Shown here piece by piece: positions 6,695-11,287 of a stretch of 11,287 nt of DNA. The stretch lies in assembly GCA_023418475.1 (NCBI GenBank), contig JAEZZO010000013.1:1-11287 (forward strand), written 5' to 3'. Source of the stretch: Bacillota bacterium (lineage in GTDB: Bacteria > Bacillota > Clostridia > Lachnospirales > Lachnospiraceae). Numbering within the stretch: position 1 is the first letter of the stretch; each line of letters begins with the position of its first letter. The notes under the pieces were generated by a model that was not told the DNA's origin, did no database searches, and saw nothing but the letters and a program-made list of their open reading frames with translations. The translations under genes and the position numbers were made by a program.

Positions 6695-8272
6695 TTATTT
6701 TTTGTTGCCAGTAGATATATTAATTTTACCATGTCTTATACGTCCTCTTCCAATATCATTATAATCCATACTCCTGCATTCCAGTTTTTCTTGCAAAAAC
6801 TCCAACGCGGACCATAGTTTTAATGAATCTCCGCAAGTAAATATATCAACAGCCGCGTAACCATATTCCGGCCAGCTATGAATGGTAAGATGGGACTCTT
6901 TAATAATAATTGCTCCGCTTACCCCCCAGGGACTAAAATGGTGAAATTCTTCCGTAACTATAGTTGCATTTGCTTTAATCGCTGCCTCGTGCATGAAATT
7001 CTTAATCAGATGTAAATTCTCCAAAATTTCTCTATTGCAATCATAAAAATCAGCAAGTAAATGTTCTCCTAATGATTTCTTTTTATTTTCATCGGAGATA
7101 CATACATATTCTTTTTTCATTAGTGTAAAATATTTATTTCCACAGTTACTGCATCCTTTTTCTTTAAGATGTTCAATTGTTTTATATTTTTCATCCTTAC
7201 CTATATTAACTATCATCATGCAGCTTTTACATTTGTACCTGGATATATGATTTTTAAATTCAGCGGTATAAATCTTTTTAGCATACGTTTCATCAATTTG
7301 AATGATAGTTTTCAAATTATCTGTACTTTCAAGGACTAACATTTGACTTACATTTCCGAGCAAGGATGCTCCTTCATAGTGATTAAAGCAACTAAATACC
7401 TCTGAAATTGCCAGTCCATGATCCAGTATTGCTTCCTGCAGCATAAGTTTTTCGTTAATAGGCTTTTGCCCAAAGGATAAAAATACAGTTAATCCTTTTT
7501 CTTTTTTTAGAGCACTTACCCCTCTTGATAAAAATAGCGTCAAGCCATCAATCGTGTAAGGGGGATCCGTAAAGAAACAATCAAAGCTATTGGCATAAGA
7601 TATTGGCAGCGGATCCTTTAAATCAATATTAAGGCACTCTACCGGCAGTTTATACTCTTTCGCCATATCATTAATATAATTTACAAAGCGTTCGTCTAAA
7701 TCAAAGACATATATTGTTTTCTCCAAAAAATCTTTTTCTGGAAACAATTCCTTTAACAGTAAACCGAGTGCTATACTAATTAAATCATCATCTCCGACAC
7801 ATAAAATCCTTTTTCCTATTAAGCATTGCTTTTCAAAGCATAACATTGCACGCTTGAATGCCGTTTTTATAGTAGCCTTCGCCTGATCAATTGTTACATC
7901 TACCTGCGGTCTTTGGTTAAAAATCGATTCATATTTATTGCTCAGCTTCTGAATCATCCGCTCTCTGCTCTCTTGATTGAGTCTTAAATCGTTGAATATT
8001 TCATAGTTTAGTCCATCATAACCCATCAAGTTTTCGGTATAGCTCCGCCCCATACCGGTCAATTGTATTCCCTTGTTTTGTTCCATTATATTTAAACGGA
8101 TAAATTCTTTCTTGATAGCCGTCACAACAGGAACAGGAAGTGCAACCTGCCTGGCCAACTGCTTGGTTGATATATTTATATCAAAATACAAATTTGATAG
8201 TATCTTTAATAATATATTTTTTCCTTCTTTGAGATGTACCCGGTCATTCACAATTCTAATATAATCATCCAT
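6695..8272 (-). CDS. Fusion: BpsA-like branched-polyamine synthase + zinc ribbon + S-adenosylmethionine decarboxylase
   Basis: Three parts in 525 aa. Residues 1-80 look like a winged helix (STKQLARQVALPVPVVTAIKKE). Residues about 85-340 match the bis-aminopropyltransferase family that makes N4-branched polyamines in thermophilic archaea and bacteria: a Rossmann loop LCVGDDDLISIAL (157-169), VFDLDERF (189-196) and the active-site motif FTDPPYT (234-240). Residues 345-390 hold C348-x-x-C351 and C374-x-x-C377, a zinc ribbon. Residues about 400-515 are a bacterial class AdoMet decarboxylase: cleavage at E459-S460 gives the pyruvoyl group, with H465 and C480 at the same spacing as S63, H68 and C83 of the Thermotoga enzyme. 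One protein could therefore make decarboxylated SAM and use it as aminopropyl donor. First gene of the operon; start is the ATG at 8272 with a weak AAAGAGAAAAG upstream. Acceptor polyamine unknown. Confidence 0.9.
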   Translation of the reverse strand: MDDYIRIVNDRVHLKEGKNILLKILSNLYFDINISTKQLARQVALPVPVVTAIKKEFIRLNIMEQNKGIQLTGMGRSYTENLMGYDGLNYEIFNDLRLNQESRERMIQKLSNKYESIFNQRPQVDVTIDQAKATIKTAFKRAMLCFEKQCLIGKRILCVGDDDLISIALGLLLKELFPEKDFLEKTIYVFDLDERFVNYINDMAKEYKLPVECLNIDLKDPLPISYANSFDCFFTDPPYTIDGLTLFLSRGVSALKKEKGLTVFLSFGQKPINEKLMLQEAILDHGLAISEVFSCFNHYEGASLLGNVSQMLVLESTDNLKTIIQIDETYAKKIYTAEFKNHISRYKCKSCMMIVNIGKDEKYKTIEHLKEKGCSNCGNKYFTLMKKEYVCISDENKKKSLGEHLLADFYDCNREILENLHLIKNFMHEAAIKANATIVTEEFHHFSPWGVSGAIIIKESHLTIHSWPEYGYAAVDIFTCGDSLKLWSALEFLQEKLECRSMDYNDIGRGRIRHGKINISTGNKK

Positions 8273-8406
8273 TACTTTTCTCTTTCAATCGTGCAATTAT
8301 TTTATCATGTTTCCTTGCCAAGGGGTTCTATCCTTCTTCTGACAGCAGCTAATCTTTCTTTTATTTACTTATTCAGCCAGACGTTTCCAATTGCCCTTTC
8401 GTTGAT

Positions 8407-8415
8407 AGTATATCA
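8407..8415 (-). promoter_or_regulatory. Candidate extended -10 promoter of the polyamine/FkbH operon
   Basis: On the minus strand this reads TGATATACT, an extended -10 element (TG, one base, TATACT). No good -35 hexamer lies at 17 nt; a TTGAGA at 8437-8442 is too far away for it but would serve an overlapping TATGAT with a 19-nt spacer. If correct, the operon has an untranslated leader of about 125 nt (8273-8400) in which I see no clear riboswitch or terminator. The gap between the operon and the terminator at 8511-8543 contains no gene. Confidence 0.28.
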
Positions 8416-8510
8416 TACAAATAAGAACATTTTTTCTCTCAAACATTTCAGAAGTGAATAGGAGAGAGAAGCTCCCATAGTTAACTTTGCCAGACTCACG
8501 CACACCACAG

Positions 8511-8543
8511 AAAAAGTGCCATGAGATTTTACTCATGGCACTT
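8511..8543 (-). terminator. Intrinsic terminator of the CD3324-like gene
   Basis: A perfect 12-bp stem (8514-8525 with 8532-8543, core GTGCCATGAG) encloses a 6-nt loop. On the minus strand the stem is followed by a run of T residues (complement of AAAAA at 8511-8515). It starts 4 nt after the stop of the CD3324-like gene and separates that gene from the polyamine operon. Confidence 0.88.
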
Positions 8544-8546
8544 CAT

Positions 8547-8825
8547 TCAATCATTTTTAACATTTCTATTAGCAATAATTTTGTAAATGGTTTTATTTGA
8601 TAAATAATACATATTTTCTAATTCCAGTATAGACACTCCACTATTATATTTTGTATAGATTTCCATGTTTCGTAAAGCAATATCTTTCCTTGTTTTTGTA
8701 GTATCACCCCATTTTTTTCTATTACAATCTTTTCGTGGAATATATATATATTCACCATCAACATAATTTTGTATTGCTTGAAGCATATCTTCGGGTAATA
8801 GGTCGATTGCGCATTTATAAGCCAT
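8547..8825 (-). CDS. Small HTH protein resembling the CD3324 family
   Basis: A 92-aa protein whose N-terminal half (LPEDMLQAIQNYVDGEYIYIP, then RKDCNRKKWGDTTKTRK) strongly resembles the CD3324 family, small proteins common in Clostridia and Bacilli without a settled function. The C-terminal part (about 50-88: LRNMEIYTKYNSGVSILELENMYYLSNKTIYKII) reads as a helix-turn-helix of the Mor/resolvase type, so DNA binding is likely. AGGAGG lies 6 nt before the ATG. The gene stands alone between its own promoter region and the terminator at 8511-8543. Its leader holds a 12-codon ORF and a hairpin, which suggests post-initiation control. It might regulate the adjacent polyamine operon, but nothing in the sequence shows that. 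Confidence 0.85.
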   Translation of the reverse strand: MAYKCAIDLLPEDMLQAIQNYVDGEYIYIPRKDCNRKKWGDTTKTRKDIALRNMEIYTKYNSGVSILELENMYYLSNKTIYKIIANRNVKND

Positions 8826-8862
8826 TCTACTCCTCCTAATCGTTATTGTTTAGGATTGAGCA

Positions 8863-8904
8863 AAGGCTATTAATAATTTTAACCTTTTATTATGTAATAG
8901 CCTT
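8863..8904 (-). promoter_or_regulatory. Hairpin in the leader of the CD3324-like gene
   Basis: AAGGCTATTA (8863-8872) pairs perfectly over 10 bp with TAATAGCCTT (8895-8904). Pairing resumes inward (8873-8877 with 8889-8893) after one bulged base. It lies between the stop of a 12-codon leader ORF (8907) and the ribosome binding site of the CD3324-like gene. No T-tract follows on the minus strand, so it is not a simple terminator. Confidence 0.5.
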
Positions 8905-8906
8905 CG

Positions 8907-8945
8907 CTACACATAACAAGCCGATAACAATGAATTTTTTAACAT
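8907..8945 (-). CDS. Twelve-codon leader ORF upstream of the CD3324-like gene
   Basis: A very short frame, MLKNSLLSACYV, with a near-ideal ribosome binding site (AAGGAG, 8 nt before the ATG) downstream of a strong promoter. Its stop lies 2 nt before the hairpin at 8863-8904, so a ribosome ending there would cover the first arm of the stem. It may be a leader peptide. Alternatively it is a broken small gene: one extra A in the run of six A at codons 3-4 would change the frame to KKFIVIGLLCVAKAIT, which looks like the start of a secreted or AgrD-like peptide. Translation is likely from the signals, function unknown. Confidence 0.4.
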   Translation of the reverse strand: MLKNSLLSACYV

Positions 8946-8985
8946 TAAAAACTCTCCTTAATAAAATAATTTTCTTAATTTTACC

Positions 8986-9014
8986 ATTTTATCATTTTAT
9001 CATTTCTCTGTCAA
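8986..9014 (-). promoter_or_regulatory. Strong sigma-A promoter upstream of the leader ORF and CD3324-like gene
   Basis: On the minus strand, TTGACA (9009-9014) and TAAAAT (8986-8991) are separated by exactly 17 nt; the -35 is perfect. Transcription would start near 8979 and give a leader of about 150 nt before the CD3324-like ATG. The spacer and -10 contain a direct repeat of ATTTTATC (plus strand). Confidence 0.75.
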
Positions 9015-9023
9015 GAAACACTC

Positions 9024-9035
9024 CCTGAATTCAGG
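9024..9035. promoter_or_regulatory. 12-bp perfect palindrome next to the promoter, candidate operator
   Basis: CCTGAATTCAGG is a perfect palindrome beginning 10 nt upstream of the -35 hexamer at 9009-9014. The position suits an activator or regulator site. It could also be chance. Confidence 0.25.
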
Positions 9036-9102
9036 ACAATTGCATACGAAAGTTTACTCGATTCCGTTGTTTTATGACTATGTACTACATGAGCTTTCAT
9101 TT

Positions 9103-9119
9103 TAAGAGTCAGACTCTTA
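9103..9119. repeat. 17-nt perfect palindrome
   Basis: TAAGAGTC and GACTCTTA flank a single central A. It lies in the gene-free stretch 9015-9372. It could be a dimer-binding operator or a relic of a repeat element; it has no T-tract and no loop large enough for a terminator. Confidence 0.35.
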
Positions 9120-9174
9120 TCCTACAGGCTTTTCACTTTATCCATTCTTAATCTTCCAATAGCATAAAGAATTT

Positions 9175-9327
9175 GTCAGCAAAAACCCAGATTAAAGTGT
9201 TGAATATGATTGCAATCTATATTTCGCTGACTGTCCTTCCCTCTATATGCCTTGCACATACCAGCTTGGTCAGCTATATTATATCTATTTTAATGCATTC
9301 ATATTCAACAAATTTATCCTTGCTGAC
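9175..9327. repeat. Degenerate nested inverted repeat, possible decayed MITE
   Basis: Three nested inverted blocks are seen. GTCAGCAA (9175-9182) pairs with TTGCTGAC (9320-9327). TGTTGAATATGA (9198-9209) pairs with TCATATTCAACA (9299-9310) and extends through one mismatch to TGCA. GCTGAC (9226-9231) pairs with GTCAGC (9269-9274). The blocks are separated by unpaired, unequal stretches. The hexamer GTCAGC or its complement thus occurs four times, so two smaller side-by-side hairpins are also possible. No clear target duplication is visible. Together with 8826-9172, which holds only leader and palindromes, this accounts for the long stretch between the CD3324-like and zinc-ribbon genes. Confidence 0.5.
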
Positions 9328-9372
9328 TTTTGATATTCAAATTATAAAAAGTACACTTTAAATTCTTTGTAT

Positions 9373-9525
9373 TTAACTACCACAGCGTTTACATACAGTT
9401 TGCTGACTCTTGTCTTCCATTATTTTAGTCCACAATAATTTTACTCGTGAACGGCCGCACGCCGGACAAGTACCACGCCAGTTTGGAGTTGCTTTCGCAT
9501 GCTTTCCTCTTTTTGGTTTTGACAT
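9373..9525 (-). CDS. Small zinc-ribbon protein (50 aa)
   Basis: A 50-codon gene that is easily missed because of its size. It has a very basic N-terminus (MSKPKRGKHAKATPNWRG) followed by C20-P-A-C23 and C45-K-R-C48, two CxxC knuckles of a zinc ribbon. GAGAGG lies 7 nt before the ATG at 9525. An in-frame ATG at 9540 overlaps that site and is therefore unlikely. A TATAAT-like box is present on the minus strand at 9560-9565 without a good -35. The basic tail and zinc ribbon suggest nucleic acid or ribosome binding, but I do not recognise a named family. It stands between the AraC gene and the degenerate palindrome. The 9541-9762 gap upstream contains nothing else supported. Confidence 0.75.
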   Translation of the reverse strand: MSKPKRGKHAKATPNWRGTCPACGRSRVKLLWTKIMEDKSQQTVCKRCGS

Positions 9526-9762
9526 ATAATTACCTCTCATTTATATTCTGATACAGATAATTATATCTCTTTTATTTCCTTATGCTGTTCATTTTATGCC
9601 CAATCCTGCACAATACATATTTTTTACAAAAGCATTCCTTCTCATTATTTATGCTGCGGGCGACCAAAGCCTGGAATTTATTAATCGGAGGAATATATAT
9701 ACACAATCCTATTCTACGAATAACCTTACACTGACTTTTGGCAAAAAAACGCAGTATGATAG

Positions 9763-10641
9763 TTAATCCTTTATTGGCAGCCAAACCTCTGCACAGATAG
9801 TCTCCTGATTATCATCCTGCCAGGATTCTTTTTCAATGATAATATTATCCTTAATATTGTAACCAGATGTATACAGCCAACTGGTATAAATATAATTCCA
9901 GATTTTAGGCAGTCCTTCCATATGCTCTCCATAATAAGTAAAGACGGCCCAAGCCGATTTAGGTACATCAATTATCGTAAATCCCTCTTCGATTACGAGA
10001 GCCGGCTTTTCCCATCCATACATAAAATGAATTTTGCTGTCGCTATTCTGAAAATATATACCATGCAATAAATGAAACGGATACTTCTCACCAACCGGAA
10101 AGCCTGCTGCAATATTGATAGCAGCATGACTCCCATTCTGTACAACCATATTTCCATAATTTTTAATAAAGTTAAGCGCATTCTTATGTTCCATCGGAAC
10201 AAGAATATCATCTTTACCAAATAATTGATAGGCTTCTGTTTTTTCAATTTTGAAATTAATTATGTCATTGCTTTGTATTGTAATATGCAGATGAATAGGA
10301 GGATAAACTCTTATGCTCCTACCATCATTACGAACCTCCGATGGGGTAACTCCATGGAACAGCAGAAAGGCGCGGCTAAAGGAAGAATGCGATTCATAAC
10401 GATATTTTAGAGCTATATCAATTATCTTCTCATCCGACTTCTGAAGATCAAAGCCTGCTAATGTCATTCTTCTGCACCTTATATATTCTGCTATTGGTAT
10501 TCCTGCTATAAATGAAAATAACCGTTGAAAGTGAAATACAGATACTCCCATTATTTTTGCAGCTTCTTCATAAATAATTTCATTATATATATTCTCTTCA
10601 ATATAATTGATTACATGGCTAAATACTGTATTAATATCCAT
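9763..10641 (-). CDS. AraC-family regulator with GyrI-like effector domain
   Basis: A transcription factor of 292 aa. The N-terminal 105 residues are an AraC/MarA double helix-turn-helix: first helix pair at about 22-45 (EEAAKIMGVSVFHFQRLF) and second at about 72-95 (IIDIALKYRYESHSSFSRAF), closed by GVTPSEVR. Residues about 120-292 look like a GyrI-like/BmrR-type small-molecule binding domain (PMEHKNALNFIKNYG near 148-162, AWAVFTYYGEHMEGLPKIWNYIYTSWL, then ICAEVWLPI at the end). Such proteins often sense cationic or hydrophobic drugs and switch on efflux or detoxification genes. GAGG lies 5 nt before the ATG. It has its own promoter and no co-directional partner nearby, so its target is unknown; the polyamine operon is only a remote possibility. 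Confidence 0.92.
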   Translation of the reverse strand: MDINTVFSHVINYIEENIYNEIIYEEAAKIMGVSVFHFQRLFSFIAGIPIAEYIRCRRMTLAGFDLQKSDEKIIDIALKYRYESHSSFSRAFLLFHGVTPSEVRNDGRSIRVYPPIHLHITIQSNDIINFKIEKTEAYQLFGKDDILVPMEHKNALNFIKNYGNMVVQNGSHAAINIAAGFPVGEKYPFHLLHGIYFQNSDSKIHFMYGWEKPALVIEEGFTIIDVPKSAWAVFTYYGEHMEGLPKIWNYIYTSWLYTSGYNIKDNIIIEKESWQDDNQETICAEVWLPIKD

Positions 10642-10662
10642 CTTATCCTCTAGTTGTACTTT

Positions 10663-10691
10663 ATTATAGAAAACTGTTACTCACGCAAGAA
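10663..10691 (-). promoter_or_regulatory. Candidate promoter of the AraC-family gene
   Basis: On the minus strand a perfect TATAAT (10663-10668) lies 17 nt from TTCTTG (10686-10691), a weak -35 as expected for a regulated promoter. The start would be about 15 nt upstream of the ATG, just leaving room for the ribosome binding site. Confidence 0.45.
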
Positions 10692-10800
10692 TTCTGAAAA
10701 TTTTTGTGCAATTTTGATGTATGTATCCACTTGAATGATACAGCAATATTATTCATTTTACAATATTCTTTTACCATCTCTATATTTTGAGAGACATAGG

Positions 10801-11009
10801 GGGGGTACTGTTCACAGGCAAGTCATATTCCATTGCTGTGCTCCCGTTAAGTACTTCCGAAGCGGAGCCGCTCTCGCTTATTGCATTACGCAGCGGTACA
10901 TAAGGTCCTAAAACACAGGACCTAAGTACCGGCGAATGCAAATACTCATTTTTCGGAAGTACTTAACGGGAGCACAGCTCGGAATATGACTTGCCTGAGA
11001 ACAGTAACC
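10801..11009. mobile_element. MITE-like palindromic element of about 209 bp
   Basis: The terminal arms 10806-10861 and 10952-11006 are inverted copies of about 55 bp. They differ by one substitution and a small change in the middle, and contain a perfect 27-bp block (10835-10861 with 10952-10978) and a perfect block AGGCAAGTCATATTCC. Between the arms are further paired blocks: TTGCATT with AATGCAA, GGTAC with GTACC, and AGGTCCT (10903-10909) with AGGACCT (10917-10923). The whole element can therefore fold into one long hairpin. It has no coding capacity. The 5-bp sequence ATAGG stands directly before 10801 and after 11009, a possible target duplication, and the ends read GGGTACTG and CAGTAACC. 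A non-autonomous transposon is the best reading; a structured RNA is the alternative. Confidence 0.72.
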
Positions 11010-11014
11010 ATAGG

Positions 11015-11287
11015 TGCATTGCAGATCATAATATATGTTTTCCATACCCTTTTTCTTTGTACTTACCAGTAAACCCATACGCAGCATAAGTGTTCATTTG
11101 CACTTCCATACGAATATGATTAATATATTATACATCTTAATTCCAATTATTTCTACATAGATATATTCTTGAGTTTCCGTAGTTTTATCCACAGTACCCT
11201 TGTTTCATCGGTATTGTAATAAACAACTTTAAGAAATTACCTAAAATATAAGGAATCCTCATCCTTTTTGTAGTAGAATAATGGTGT
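11015..11287. other. Gene-free right edge
   Basis: No gene of convincing length or start signal is seen on either strand. A 27-codon minus-strand frame (11026-11109) and stop-rich sequence are all that is present. The stretch 10692-10800, left of the MITE-like element, is also empty and AT-rich. Confidence 0.5.

Noticed and set aside
8234..8461. Plus-strand frame of 75 codons across the presumed promoter of the polyamine operon.
   Set aside because: No ribosome binding site, no family likeness, overlaps the start of the fusion gene.
9173..9361. 62-codon plus-strand frame that looks hydrophobic.
   Set aside because: It lies almost entirely on the degenerate palindrome and has no ribosome binding site; its hydrophobicity reflects AT-rich sequence.
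9572..9784. 70-codon minus-strand frame beginning with TTG inside the end of the AraC gene.
   Set aside because: TTG start without ribosome binding site, no recognisable domain, and scattered Cys/Lys composition typical of chance translation.
10801..11009. Long hairpin considered as an intrinsic terminator or a riboswitch.
   Set aside because: Arms are far too long, no T-tract follows, and no gene starts or ends next to it; flanking ATAGG favours a mobile element.
11026..11109. 27-codon minus-strand frame containing YGFTGKYKEKGYGKHIL, vaguely like a GNAT motif.
   Set aside because: No start signal or further domain; the likeness to a cofactor loop is probably chance.

Overview
The window looks like a chromosomal accessory region of a low-GC, Gram-positive anaerobe of the Clostridia, most likely Lachnospiraceae-like. 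The reasons are the AT-rich sequence, strong AGGAGG-type ribosome binding sites, a lantibiotic-immunity type permease pair with an OmpR/histidine kinase pair, and a small regulator resembling the CD3324 family of Clostridia. No tRNA, rRNA, CRISPR array or intact transposase was seen. Family names come from motif recognition by eye; no database was searched.

Layout. (1) Positions 139-3849, plus strand: two ABC-2 permeases of the MutE/EpiE and MutG families, then a response regulator and a sensor kinase. This is the usual make-up of an antimicrobial-peptide sensing and detoxification module; the ATPase is not in the window. (2) Positions 3806-4244: a short minus-strand membrane ORF, probably the remnant of a longer gene, converging on the kinase gene, and a 40-nt palindrome. 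(3) Positions 4245-8272, minus strand: a tight four-gene operon, visibly more AT-rich than the permease genes. In transcription order it encodes a fused branched-polyamine synthase (BpsA-like), zinc ribbon and S-adenosylmethionine decarboxylase; a GNAT N-acyltransferase; an acyl carrier protein; and an FkbH-type glyceryl-ACP synthase. (4) Positions 8511-9540, minus strand: a CD3324-like HTH protein with a strong promoter, a 12-codon leader ORF and a hairpin in its leader, a degenerate palindromic element, and an unlisted 50-codon zinc-ribbon gene. (5) Positions 9763-10641, minus strand: an AraC regulator with a GyrI-like effector domain. (6) Positions 10642-11287: a MITE-like element of about 209 bp and otherwise empty sequence.

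How the genes may work together. The most interesting unit is the 4245-8272 operon. The fused first protein can make decarboxylated SAM and use it to add aminopropyl groups to a polyamine. FkbH proteins make glyceryl-S-ACP from 1,3-bisphosphoglycerate, and the operon carries its own ACP. The remaining GNAT could join the two halves by acylating a polyamine amine with an ACP-bound glyceryl unit. This predicts a small glycerylated (branched) polyamine, a chemistry I do not recognise from a described pathway. The enzyme families are well supported; the coupling and the product are inference.
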